DNA from: Phycisphaerales bacterium
GTDB lineage: Bacteria; Planctomycetota; Phycisphaerae; UBA1845
Reading direction: 5' to 3'
NCBI GenBank assembly: GCA_020639095.1
Contig: JACKHH010000007.1
Span: 1 to 64,000 of the forward strand
Length of the DNA stretch: 64,000 bases
Part shown: piece after piece, positions 46,476-55,000 of the stretch
Layout of the letters: every line of letters begins with the position of its first letter
Numbering within the stretch: position 1 is the stretch's first letter
Program-made: the position numbers and the translations under genes
Notes under the pieces: model-generated
Databases searched by the model: none
Seen by the model: the letters and a program-made list of their open reading frames with translations, nothing else
What the model was told of the DNA's origin: nothing

Positions 46476-48095
46476 ATGTCGTCCAAACAAATGATGTTCA
46501 GCCAGGAAGCCCGCCATCAGTTCCTGGAAGGACTGACCAAGCTCGCCAATGCCGTCAAAGTCACCATGGGCCCGACGGGTCACAACGTGGTGCTGCAAAA
46601 GTCCTGGGGCGCTCCGCGCATCACCAAGGACGGCGTCTCCGTGAGCAAGGAAGTCGAACTTGAGCAGCCCTTTGAAAACATGGGCGCCAAGATGATCAAC
46701 GAGGTCGCCTCCAAAACCTCCGATGCCGTCGGCGATGGCACCACCACCGCGACCGTGCTGGCTGAAGCGATCTATCGCGAAGGCCTCAAGCTCGTGACTG
46801 CCGGTGTCAATCCCATGTCGCTCAAGCGCGGCATCGATCAAGCCGTGGCAGCCGCGGTCAAGAGCATCGCCGGCCAGTCGTCGAAGGTGAAGGACTCCAG
46901 CGACATCGAGAAGGTCGCGACCATCAGCGCCAACGGCGATCGCGAGATCGGCAAGCTGCTGGCGAGCGCCCTGGAAGCCGTTGGCAAGGAAGGCGTCGTC
47001 GAGATCGAAGAGGGCAAGACCTTCGAGACCGAGAAGGAAGTCGTCGAAGGCATGCAGTTCGACAAGGGCTACCTCTCGCCGTACTTCATGACCGATCCCG
47101 GCACGCTTGAGTGCGTGCTCGAAGACGCCTACGTGCTCGTCTACGAGAAGAAAATCTCCAACCTGCGCGAGTTTGTTCCGCTGGTTGAGTCGCTCGCGGG
47201 CAGCGGCAAGCCGTTCCTCATCATCGCCGAAGACGTCGATGGCGAAGCACTGGCTGCGCTCGTCGTGAACCGTCTCCGCGGCGTGCTCAAGTGCTGTGCC
47301 GTGAAGGCGCCTGGCTTCGGCGATCGCCGCAAAGCCATGCTCGGCGACATCGCCGCCCTCACCGGCGCGAAGCTCATCAGCGAAGACCTCGGCATCAAGC
47401 TTGAGAACATCACGCTGAACGAGCTGGGCAAAGCCCGCAAGATCGTGATCAGCAAGGAAGAGACCACGATCATCGAGGGCGCCGGCAAGTCGAGCGAGAT
47501 CAAAGCCCGCATCGAGCAGATCCGCAAGCAGATCGAGCAGACCACCAGCGACTACGATCGCGAAAAGCTCCAGGAGCGCCTCGCGAAGTTGACCGGTGGC
47601 GTCGCGGTGATTCGCGTCGGCGGTGCGACCGAAGTCGAGGTCAAGGAGCGTAAGGATCTCGTCGACGACGCGTTCCACGCCACCAAAGCCGCGGCGGAAG
47701 AAGGCGTCGTCCCCGGTGGCGGTGTTGCTTACCTGCGTGCGATCGATGCCGTCGAAAAGGCGAAGTCGAAAGCGACCGGCGAAGAGAAGATGGGCTTTGA
47801 CATCATCGTCAAAGCGCTCCGCGCACCCGCGCGGCAGATCATCAACAACACGGGTCAGGATGGCGATGTCATCGTCAGCCAGATCCTCGAAAAGAGCGGA
47901 TCGTACGGCTACGATGCCGGCGCCGGCGAGTTCACCGACATGTTGAAGGCCGGTATCCTCGACCCAGCCAAGGTCAGCCGCGTCGCCCTGGAAAACGCAG
48001 CCAGCGTTTCCGGTCTGATGCTCACGACTGAGGTCGTCGTCACCGAACTCAAGGACGCTGACGAGAAGTCCCGGATCGCTCGTTCGATTCGTTAA
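46476..48095 (+). CDS. groEL: Chaperonin GroEL, copy 3 (divergent)
   Basis: The 539-aa GroEL is the most divergent copy. It reads VTMGPTGHNVVLQ where GroEL normally has LGPKGRN, and INEVASKTSDAVGDGTTTAT with the ATP-site Asp retained. Its apical domain starts VEIEEGKTFETEKEVVEGMQ. The tail (KDADEKSRIARSIR) is basic and has no GGM repeats. GAGGAG lies 12 bases before the ATG. It likely forms a ring with altered client range or inter-ring behaviour. It is followed by repeat DNA and dnaJ. Confidence 0.96.
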   Translation: MSSKQMMFSQEARHQFLEGLTKLANAVKVTMGPTGHNVVLQKSWGAPRITKDGVSVSKEVELEQPFENMGAKMINEVASKTSDAVGDGTTTATVLAEAIYREGLKLVTAGVNPMSLKRGIDQAVAAAVKSIAGQSSKVKDSSDIEKVATISANGDREIGKLLASALEAVGKEGVVEIEEGKTFETEKEVVEGMQFDKGYLSPYFMTDPGTLECVLEDAYVLVYEKKISNLREFVPLVESLAGSGKPFLIIAEDVDGEALAALVVNRLRGVLKCCAVKAPGFGDRRKAMLGDIAALTGAKLISEDLGIKLENITLNELGKARKIVISKEETTIIEGAGKSSEIKARIEQIRKQIEQTTSDYDREKLQERLAKLTGGVAVIRVGGATEVEVKERKDLVDDAFHATKAAAEEGVVPGGGVAYLRAIDAVEKAKSKATGEEKMGFDIIVKALRAPARQIINNTGQDGDVIVSQILEKSGSYGYDAGAGEFTDMLKAGILDPAKVSRVALENAASVSGLMLTTEVVVTELKDADEKSRIARSIR

Positions 48096-48182
48096 TCATA
48101 GATCGGCGTAAGGGGTCAGGGGCGGGCGCAATGCGTTCGCCCCTGATTTCGCGCCGAATTGTCGGGGGTCAAAGCGACCCAA

Positions 48183-48390
48183 TCAGAACCCCGGGCACCA
48201 AGCCCGGGGCAAACCGAGCCGCGACTGTAAGGGAGCGGAAAGCCAATCCGAGCCGCGACTGTAAGGGAGCGGACGAAGCAGCAGACGGCAGCATGGACCA
48301 CTGAGTGCTACGAGTCGAGAGGGTGTTCGAACTCTTTTCAAAAAGAAGCGCAACAAGAAACCCAAGCCCTGAAAGGGCGGCATAGAAGCA
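48183..48390. repeat. Composite repeat G-F-F-E upstream of dnaJ
   Basis: A CCCGGGCACCAAGCCCGGG palindrome (family G, 48190-48208) is followed by two family F units with core GCGACTGTAAGGGAGC (48211-48239 and 48245-48273). A CCCTGAAAGGGC (family E) follows at about 48366. The 430-base gap between groEL copy 3 and dnaJ has no gene. The same G-F order occurs at 50821-50876. Confidence 0.85.
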
Positions 48391-48531
48391 CGAACAAGAC
48401 GGCAGCCGTACGCCGAGCAGAGAGTGCCCCGAACGTAAAGCCAGGGCAACGAAATAGGGAATCACCAATCCCGCGACAAGCGGGAATCTGAATAACCAGC
48501 GTTCACGCTGACATCGCGGAAAATGGTGCGA

Positions 48532-49659
48532 ATGGCGACAAAACGCGATTACTACGAAGTGCTCGAGGTCGCGAAAGACGCAGCGGCCGACGATATCAAA
48601 CGCGCCTACCGCAAAGCCGCGCTCAAGTACCATCCCGATCGCAATCGCAACAACCCCGAAGCCGAAGGCAAATTCAAAGAAGCAGCCGAGGCCTACGAGG
48701 TGCTCAGCGATCCGCGCAAACGCCAGCGCTACGACCAGTTTGGACATCAGGGCGTATCCGGTGCCGGCGTGCACGACTTCTCGCACATGGGCGCCGAAGA
48801 CATCTTCTCGATGTTCAACGACATCTTCGGCGGGGCGTTTGGCATGCGTGGCGGTGGTCGCCGGCGCGGCGCCGATTTGCAGGCCGAGATCGCCATCTCG
48901 CTCAATGAAGCCGCAACCGGCGTCGAGAAGGAACTCTCCTTCAAACGCCAGGACACCTGCGAGGTGTGCGACGGCACGGGCGCTGCCCCCGGCTCGCAGC
49001 GGCGAAGCTGTCCCACGTGCGGCGGTTACGGTCAGGTCGAACAGGCCGGTGGCTTCGGCGGGCTCTTTGGTCGCGTCGTCACCGCGTGTCCCGATTGCCG
49101 CGGCGAAGGCATGCTGGTGACAAGCCCGTGTCACAAGTGCCGCGGCTCAGGCCGGGTCGCGAAGAAACGCGTCGTCAACGTGCGCATCCCCGCCGGTATC
49201 CACGACGGACAAGCGGTTCGCGTGCGCGGCGAGGGCGAACCAGGAGAAGCCGGTTCACCCCACGGCGACCTGCACTGCTACGTCCGCGTCCGCCAGCACG
49301 ATTTCCTCGAACGGCACGACAACGACCTGCTCTGCCACCTGCCCATTTCGTTCACCCAGGCAGCCCTGGGCACGACCGTGCAGGTGCCGACGCTGAACGG
49401 GAAAGCCGATCTGAACGTACCACCCGGAACGCAGCACGGCCAGGTGTTCCGCATGCGTGGCTTGGGCATGCCCGACCTGCGCAGCGGCAGACCCGGCGAC
49501 GAACTCGTGCAGGTCTTGGTGGAAATCCCCAAGAAGCTAAGCGACCGCCAGCAGGAACTGCTTCGCGAATTCGCCGAAACAGAAGACCGCACGGTAATGC
49601 CGGAGTCCAAGGGGTTCTTCGATAAACTGAAGAGTTACCTGGGCGCGGATGATCGGTAA
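48532..49659 (+). CDS. dnaJ: Chaperone protein DnaJ
   Basis: This is a full-length (375 aa) type I J-protein that stimulates DnaK ATPase and delivers clients. The J domain starts MATKRDYYEVLEV and has HPD at residues 34-36. A glycine-rich patch (GGGRRRGAD) follows, then four zinc-binding CxxCxGxG units (CEVCDGTG, CPTCGGYG, CPDCRGEG, CHKCRGSG) and C-terminal substrate-binding domains. ATG 48532 is preferred over the in-frame ATG 48523 by family comparison. No dnaK is present in the window. Confidence 0.96.
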   Translation: MATKRDYYEVLEVAKDAAADDIKRAYRKAALKYHPDRNRNNPEAEGKFKEAAEAYEVLSDPRKRQRYDQFGHQGVSGAGVHDFSHMGAEDIFSMFNDIFGGAFGMRGGGRRRGADLQAEIAISLNEAATGVEKELSFKRQDTCEVCDGTGAAPGSQRRSCPTCGGYGQVEQAGGFGGLFGRVVTACPDCRGEGMLVTSPCHKCRGSGRVAKKRVVNVRIPAGIHDGQAVRVRGEGEPGEAGSPHGDLHCYVRVRQHDFLERHDNDLLCHLPISFTQAALGTTVQVPTLNGKADLNVPPGTQHGQVFRMRGLGMPDLRSGRPGDELVQVLVEIPKKLSDRQQELLREFAETEDRTVMPESKGFFDKLKSYLGADDR

Positions 49660-49685
49660 GGTTGAGTGCAGGATGCCGAGTGCAG

Positions 49686-49745
49686 AGTTGACGAATGATG
49701 AATGACGAATGACGAATGACGAGTGACGAATGACGAGTGACGAGG
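49686..49745. repeat. Tandem 7-base repeat array (GACGAAT/GACGAGT)
   Basis: About eight units of the 7-base GACGAAT/GACGAGT repeat run head to tail after dnaJ. Period and style match the array at 39752-39892, although the unit differs. Confidence 0.85.
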
Positions 49746-49759
49746 GCGCGAGAGTCGAT

Positions 49760-50164
49760 CAATCCGAGCCGCGACTGTAAGGGAGTGGACGATAAGGCAA
49801 GCGGCAGCGGAACAGGGAGACCAATCCGAGTCGCGACTACATCGTGTCCGACGCGGACCTAAAAGGGAGGATAGAGGAGGACACGGTGGGAGCGGAAAAC
49901 AAAGAAAACGGCAACTGTCGTTGCTCAACCCAACAGTCATTGCTCGACCCAACATGCAATGAGAATGAACGAGGTCTTTCGGTAAGAAACACCCGAAACC
50001 AAGGCCCTGAAAGGGCCAAACAACTTAGCCAGGGGTGAAACCCCTGGTTCGAGTGCCAGCAAAAAAACCGGAGCCCTGAAAGGGCGACAGAACGACAGTA
50101 GGGTAAACGCACAACAAGCAATCAGAACCCAGGGGCACAGAGCCGCGCCCGTAAGGAAGCGGAA
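49760..50164. repeat. Family F, E and G repeats between dnaJ and grpE
   Basis: Family F units lie at 49760-49789 and, shortened, about 49822-49839. Family E lies at about 50001-50045 (CCCTGAAAGGGCC, TTAGCCAGGGGTGAAACCCC) with a second CCCTGAAAGGGC at about 50074. Degenerate G and F units lie at 50121-50163, ending 23 bases before grpE. The 527-base gap has no gene. Confidence 0.8.
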
Positions 50165-50186
50165 AACAAAGCAAGACCGCAGCACA

Positions 50187-50777
50187 ATGTCACGAAAAAA
50201 GAAACACGAAGAGCACGACGAAAACGTCACCGCCGGTGTCGTCGACGAAGAATCGCCGAACATCGAAGCGCCGTCGGACGAAACCCCCGTCGAAGAGGAC
50301 CCGCTGGCCAAAGCGCAGCGTGATGCTGAGGAGTGGAAGGACAAGTACCTCCGCGCCAAAGCCGAGCAGTCCAACGCGCTCCGCCGCGCCGACAACGAAC
50401 GCACCGAAGCCATTCGCTTCGCCAACGTCAAAATCCTCCGCGACCTTCTCGAAGTCGCCGACGATTTCGAGCGCGCCATGGAAGCAGCCCGCGATGCCGA
50501 AAGTGTCGAGGGCGTGATCGGCGGATTGGGCATGGTGCAGGACAAGCTGTCGAAGTTCCTGCGCGATCACGACGTCGAAACGATCGAGGCGCAAGGCGCA
50601 CCGTTTGATCCGTCGGAGCACGAAGCGCTGCTTCAACAACCGTCTGCCGATCACGAACCCGGCACGGTCATCCAGCAGGTGCAACGCGGCTACAAACTCC
50701 GCGACCGCGTCCTGCGCCCGGCAAAGGTAATAGTAGCCTCCGCGCCCCCAGACCCAGCACCAGAGGCAGAGGAATAG
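50187..50777 (+). CDS. grpE: Nucleotide exchange factor GrpE
   Basis: GrpE promotes ADP release from DnaK. The 196-aa protein has an acidic disordered N-terminus (about 1-40), a long dimerising helix (AQRDAEEWKDKYLRAKAEQS ... ADDFERAME) and a C-terminal beta domain with PFDPSEHEALLQQ and GYKLRDRVLRPAKVIV. It is the last chaperone gene of the cluster. Upstream repeats leave no obvious separate promoter, and the C-terminus is Pro/Glu-rich. Confidence 0.95.
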   Translation: MSRKKKHEEHDENVTAGVVDEESPNIEAPSDETPVEEDPLAKAQRDAEEWKDKYLRAKAEQSNALRRADNERTEAIRFANVKILRDLLEVADDFERAMEAARDAESVEGVIGGLGMVQDKLSKFLRDHDVETIEAQGAPFDPSEHEALLQQPSADHEPGTVIQQVQRGYKLRDRVLRPAKVIVASAPPDPAPEAEE

Positions 50778-50820
50778 GTAAGAGAAGCATATAGGTTTAC
50801 CCAACGCGAAAGAAAAGAAT

Positions 50821-51121
50821 CAGAACCCCGGTCGCCAAGCCCGGGGCTAATCCGAGCCGCGACTGTAAGGGAGCGGAAGACAAAGAAAACCGCAACAGGC
50901 ATGGCACAAAGTAGCGAGTCGTGAAAGCGTTCGAGCTCGAGTCAGAAACACGAACGCCCCAGAAACCAAGGCCCTGAAAGGGCCCAACAATTTAGCCAGG
51001 GGTGAAACCCCTGGCGCGAGTTGCACGCGAAAGTAGCGGAGCCCTGAAAGGGCGACACAAGAACACAGAACAAACGCGTAACCAAAATCCAAAATCCCGG
51101 GCGCCAAGCCCGTGGCAAGAC
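50821..51121. repeat. Composite repeat G-F-E-E-G after grpE
   Basis: Family G lies at 50821-50847 and family F at 50848-50876. Family E is at about 50966-51016 (GGCCCTGAAAGGGCC, TTAGCCAGGGGTGAAACCCC) with a second CCCTGAAAGGGC at 51041. Another family G lies at 51093-51117. The 375-base gap between grpE and fmdB contains nothing else recognisable. Confidence 0.85.
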
Positions 51122-51152
51122 GATAAACAGAACCGTCAACGGTCCCAAACCA

Positions 51153-51563
51153 ATGCCCACGTACGATTACGAATGCACGAACTGCGGTGCCGTCTTTGAG
51201 ATGTTCCAGAGCATCACCGCCAAACCAAAGACCAAACCCGACGAACCCTGCGCCGAATGCGGCAAGAAAGCGCCCATTCGCAGGCTCATCGGCGGCGGGG
51301 GAGCCGTCATCTTCAAAGGCGGCGGTTTCTACGAGACCGACTACCGCAGCGAGAGCTACAAGAAAGCGGCCAAAGCGGAGAAGGAAGCAGCCAAAGGCGG
51401 CTCGGAAAAGAGCAGCGACAAGGGCAGCTCCGAACAAGGCGGCTCCGACAAGTCCGCGAGCAAGAGCACCGCGGAGAAATCGAGCGGTTCCACATCCTCC
51501 GCGAGCGACAAGCCCAAGGGGGGCGGCTCGTCGAAGGGGAAGTCCACCGGCGGATCGTCATGA
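51153..51563 (+). CDS. FmdB-family zinc-ribbon protein
   Basis: The 136-aa product begins MPTYDYECTNCGAVFE, with a CxxC (C8, C11) and a second CxxC (C33, C36). This is the FmdB putative regulatory zinc ribbon. After about residue 60 it is a low-complexity Lys/Ser/Glu/Gly tail, common in this family. Role is unknown; it was originally linked to regulation of an amidase operon. Its stop overlaps the yacG start. Confidence 0.85.
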   Translation: MPTYDYECTNCGAVFEMFQSITAKPKTKPDEPCAECGKKAPIRRLIGGGGAVIFKGGGFYETDYRSESYKKAAKAEKEAAKGGSEKSSDKGSSEQGGSDKSASKSTAEKSSGSTSSASDKPKGGGSSKGKSTGGSS

Positions 51564-51781
51564 TCCAGTACACCTGCCCGCATTGTCGCAAGGTCGTCAC
51601 GGTGGCGGAGCGCGCAGACCTGCCCACGCGTCCGTTCTGCTGCGCGCGCTGCCAGCAGATCGACCTCGGCAAATGGCTCAACGGCGAGTACGTCGTCAGC
51701 GACCACATCCTCCCCATCGAACTCCCGCCCAACGGCGCAAACCCAACAGACCCCGACAATCCCGACCGCGATGTCGTGTAG
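51560..51781 (+). CDS. yacG: DNA gyrase inhibitor YacG-like zinc protein
   Basis: ATG 51560 overlaps the fmdB stop (ATGA). The 73-aa protein has the YacG zinc site C6-x2-C9 ... C27-x3-C31 and the family block CQQIDLGKWLNGEYVV. E. coli YacG binds GyrB and inhibits gyrase. The C-terminus is a short acidic tail. The longer frame from 51257 is the wrong frame of fmdB and not real. Confidence 0.9.
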   Translation: MIQYTCPHCRKVVTVAERADLPTRPFCCARCQQIDLGKWLNGEYVVSDHILPIELPPNGANPTDPDNPDRDVV

Positions 51782-51794
51782 TTGCCCATACCAG

Positions 51795-51901
51795 GGTGGC
51801 ACTGACAAGCTTCGCTTGTCAGTGGGCGTGCTGGGAAGGGCTGCAATGAATTGGCGCCGTTGCTCGTTCCTCCACTGACAAGCAAAGCTTGTCTGTGCCA
51901 C
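51795..51901. repeat. Inverted pair of family A hairpins
   Basis: GGCACTGACAAGCTTCGC... at 51795-51824 and CCACTGACAAGCAAAGC...TGCC at 51871-51901 are copies in opposite orientation about 45 bases apart. The 236-base gap before the glycosyltransferase gene holds no gene. Confidence 0.8.
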
Positions 51902-52017
51902 CCGCGAATTCACAGCCCGTCCGCCCAACGTTGTCCCCGAATCCCATGGACCTATAATCGCAACCTGCGGCGCCCCATGCGTGCGGGCAGGGGGCGATCG
52001 CGAACGGAACGGATCAC

Positions 52018-53280
52018 ATGCCGGTCGGAATGATCATCTGGCTCGTCGTCGTATCGCTGGTGGGCGTGACCTGGTCGCTGCGCCACTTCGCGATCTCGCG
52101 CGCCCGCCGCACGAATCGCCGCCTCGCCCCGGATTCGCACCCGAAGTTCGCTGCAGACGCCCCGCGCCTTTCTGTCATCGTTGCAGCCAAGGACGAGGAA
52201 AAGAACATCGGCACCTGCGTCCACTCGCTGCTCGATCAAGATTATCCCAATTACGAAGTGGTCGCGGTCAACGATCGCAGCGACGACGCCACCGGCGAAA
52301 TCCTCGATACCTTGCAGCGCGAGCATCCCGATCTCGTCCGCGCGCTGCACGTCAAGCACCTGCCCGACGGCTGGTTTGGCAAGAACAACGCCATGAGGCT
52401 GGGCGTGTCCGCCGCCACCGGCGAGTGGTTCTGCTTCATCGACGCCGACTGCCGCCAAATTTCGCGTTCAACGCTGACCGTTGCGATGCGTGAAGCCCAG
52501 TCCGCCGGCGCTGATTTTCTCTCGGTGCTCCCGGTCCTCGAAACACTCAGCTTTTGGGAGCGCGTCATTCAGCCAGTCTGCACCGCGATCCTCGTGATCT
52601 GGTTCAACCCCGAGAAGGTCAACAATCCGAAATCAAAAGCCGCCTACGCCAACGGCGCGTTCATGCTCATGTCGCGCGAGCATTACAACGCCATCGGCGG
52701 ACACGACGCCGTGCGTACCGAACTCAACGAAGACATGCACATGGCCCGCATCACGAAAGAGGTGGGGCGGCGCTTGCTCGTCGTGGAGAGTGACGGCCTG
52801 TACCTCACGCGGATGTACGCCTCGTTCGGCGAAGCCTGGCGTGGCTGGAGTCGCATCTTTTACGGTGTCTTCAAAACCTTCCGCCGCCTGCTCGCCACCC
52901 TCGCGCTCGTGCTCTTCGCCAGCGTTTTCCCCTGGGTCAGCTTCGTCATTGCGCTCATCGGCTACGCCGTCGCGAATGAAGCTTCTGCCCGCGATTGGGG
53001 CATCGCGCTCGTGCTCACGTCGGCTGTGGTGGTCATTCTTGAGAGCGTGATCTATCGTTTCATGAGCTTGATGCGTGCGGCTCCCTGGGCATGGATGACC
53101 TATCCGGTGGGCGCGGTCCTCGGTGTGGGGATGATTCTCGCAGCCATGCGCAAGCTCGTCGGCGGGCGCACCACTTGGCGTGGCACGACGTATCGCGGCG
53201 AGTCGCACGACACGTCCGCCGATGACTCCACCGAGCAGATCACACCGCAGGTGGACGAGCCCGCCGTCGACGTCGCGTAA
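52018..53280 (+). CDS. Membrane-bound family 2 glycosyltransferase
   Basis: The 420-aa protein has an N-terminal membrane segment (about 4-20) and a GT2 domain (about 50-290). The domain contains LSVIVAAKDEEKNI, VVAVNDRSDD, the DxD site FIDADC (D142, D144), YANGAFMLMSRE and the acid/base segment ELNEDMHMAR. Three or four C-terminal TM helices follow. GWFGKNNAMRLG resembles carotenoid/hopanoid-associated GT2 enzymes (HpnB, CrtQ types). Substrate assignment is tentative. The next gene encodes a terpene-cyclase-fold protein. Confidence 0.85.
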   Translation: MPVGMIIWLVVVSLVGVTWSLRHFAISRARRTNRRLAPDSHPKFAADAPRLSVIVAAKDEEKNIGTCVHSLLDQDYPNYEVVAVNDRSDDATGEILDTLQREHPDLVRALHVKHLPDGWFGKNNAMRLGVSAATGEWFCFIDADCRQISRSTLTVAMREAQSAGADFLSVLPVLETLSFWERVIQPVCTAILVIWFNPEKVNNPKSKAAYANGAFMLMSREHYNAIGGHDAVRTELNEDMHMARITKEVGRRLLVVESDGLYLTRMYASFGEAWRGWSRIFYGVFKTFRRLLATLALVLFASVFPWVSFVIALIGYAVANEASARDWGIALVLTSAVVVILESVIYRFMSLMRAAPWAWMTYPVGAVLGVGMILAAMRKLVGGRTTWRGTTYRGESHDTSADDSTEQITPQVDEPAVDVA

Positions 53281-53324
53281 GTCTCGGGCCGCATAATCAA
53301 AAACCCAATAACGGAGAGGACGCC

Positions 53325-54464
53325 ATGACCGATCGAACTCACCGCCTGATCATCGCATTGCTCGCCACCTGTGTCGTATCCGCGACCACGTTCGCCGCGG
53401 ACGGCGAGAAGCTCTCGCCCGAGTTGCGCAAGCGTACCGATGCCGCCATCGATCGCGGCCTCGCGTTCCTGCGCAACGCGCAAGCACCGGACGGCGGCTG
53501 GCGTGCTTTCGAAAACACCGATCCCGCGTTCACCGCGCTGGCTGCGAAGTGCTTCGCACAGGCACCGGATTACGGCCCGAAGCACGAAGTCACGCAGCGT
53601 GCGTTCGACTTCATCGCCAAGTCAGCCCAGCCGGATGGTGGCATCTACATTCCCGACGAAGGCCACCGCAACTATTACACGTCGGTCGCGGTCATGGCGC
53701 TCGCGCTCTCGCCGGAAATGCGTCATCGCGAAATCGTCGCCAAGGCGCAGAAGTTCCTCACCGGGCTCCAGTGGGATGAGGCTGAGGGGTACGAAAAGGA
53801 CCAGGTTTTCTACGGTGGGGCGGGCTACGGCCACGGCAAACGCCCGGACCTCTCGAACACGCAAATGATGCTCGAAGCGCTGCACGACAGCGGCCTGTCG
53901 CCCGAGAACCCGGTCTACAAAAAAGCCCTCGTCTTCATCAGCCGCTGCCAGATGCTCCCCGAGACGAACGACCAACCCTTCGCCGCCGGTGGCGATGGTG
54001 GTTTTATCTATTCCGCAGCCAATGGCGGCGAGAGCAAAGCGGGCACCGATGAACGTGATGGCCGCAAGGTGCTGCGCTGCTACGGCTCCATGACTTACTC
54101 CGGTTTCAAGAGCATGCTTTATGCCGGTCTCGCGCACGACGATCCGCGCGTCCGCGCCGCATACGACTGGATTCGCCAAAACTACACGCTCGACGCCAAC
54201 CCCAACATGCCCGACGCCCAAGCGCAGCAGGGCCTGTTCTACTTCTATCACGTCTTCGCCCGCGCCATGCAGGCCTGGGGCGAGGATACGATCGTCGACG
54301 CCAAGGGCGGGCAACACGATTGGCGCGCCGACCTCTGCGAAAAGCTCATCAGCCTCCAGCATCCCGACGGAAGTTGGATCAATCCGACCGATCGCTGGTA
54401 CGAGTCGAACCCGAATCTGGTCACCGCTTACAGCGTGCTCGCGTTGCAGGCGACGCTCAAATAA
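53325..54464 (+). CDS. Secreted squalene cyclase/prenyltransferase-fold repeat protein
   Basis: GGAGAGG precedes ATG 53325. A signal peptide (LIIALLATCVVSATTFA) is followed by an alpha-alpha barrel built from repeats with QW-like motifs (QAPDGGWRAFE, AQPDGGIY, QHPDGSWINPTDRWYE). It lacks the DxDD motif of true squalene-hopene cyclases and is exported. It is therefore more likely a binding or structural member of the terpenoid-cyclase-like superfamily than an enzyme of hopanoid synthesis. It follows the GT2 gene by 44 bases, so co-transcription is possible. Confidence 0.75.
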   Translation: MTDRTHRLIIALLATCVVSATTFAADGEKLSPELRKRTDAAIDRGLAFLRNAQAPDGGWRAFENTDPAFTALAAKCFAQAPDYGPKHEVTQRAFDFIAKSAQPDGGIYIPDEGHRNYYTSVAVMALALSPEMRHREIVAKAQKFLTGLQWDEAEGYEKDQVFYGGAGYGHGKRPDLSNTQMMLEALHDSGLSPENPVYKKALVFISRCQMLPETNDQPFAAGGDGGFIYSAANGGESKAGTDERDGRKVLRCYGSMTYSGFKSMLYAGLAHDDPRVRAAYDWIRQNYTLDANPNMPDAQAQQGLFYFYHVFARAMQAWGEDTIVDAKGGQHDWRADLCEKLISLQHPDGSWINPTDRWYESNPNLVTAYSVLALQATLK

Positions 54465-54608
54465 GTTTCGATCGATGCGGGATATTGGGCCATCCGCGTC
54501 CGATAGCGGTAATCAGATGGGGTAGACGCGGGCGGTCGCTTGCTCATAGAATGCATGCGTCGGCCGGGTGGCCTTGATCAATGCGGTTTGAATTCACGAG
54601 GTGCGATC

Positions 54609-54965
54609 GTGGCTAAAGCGAGTCTCCGACGATACGACATTCAGGCGAAGCTGGCACTCTACATCTCCTGTGCCGCCGCTCTCCTCATGCTGGGCCTTTT
54701 CGTAATCCTCATCCGAAACTTCCGGCCCGAAATGCAGGTCATCGCGTACAAGGGCAAAGGCATCTACGGCCCGATGGTCTACGTCGCAACTGCGCTCTCG
54801 ATTCTCCTCGCGGGCACCGGGGCGGCCATGGGGGCGGTCAGCGCCGGCCAGAAGCGCAACACCTTCAGTCGCCGGTCATGGGTCGCCTTTTTCATGGGCG
54901 GTTTGACCATGTCGATCACATTCGTGCTGTTCTACTGGTTCATGACGACCGGTTTCCGCATCTAG
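54609..54965 (+). CDS. Small membrane protein, unknown function
   Basis: GTG 54609 follows GAGGTG. The 118-aa protein has three hydrophobic segments (about residues 17-37, 55-80 and 92-114) joined by short basic loops (AYKGKGIYGP, SAGQKRNTFSRRSW). It has no recognised family signature. The gene is convergent with the 55001-56902 gene, with only 35 bases between stops. Confidence 0.6.
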   Translation: MAKASLRRYDIQAKLALYISCAAALLMLGLFVILIRNFRPEMQVIAYKGKGIYGPMVYVATALSILLAGTGAAMGAVSAGQKRNTFSRRSWVAFFMGGLTMSITFVLFYWFMTTGFRI

Positions 54966-55000
54966 CGCGTCGGCGTCGTGAGGCTTGCATCACCCGCGAC

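Noticed and set aside
53325..54464. Squalene-hopene cyclase and hence a hopanoid gene cluster
   Set aside because: The protein is exported, about half the length of a cyclase, and lacks the DxDD motif. Only the fold is shared.
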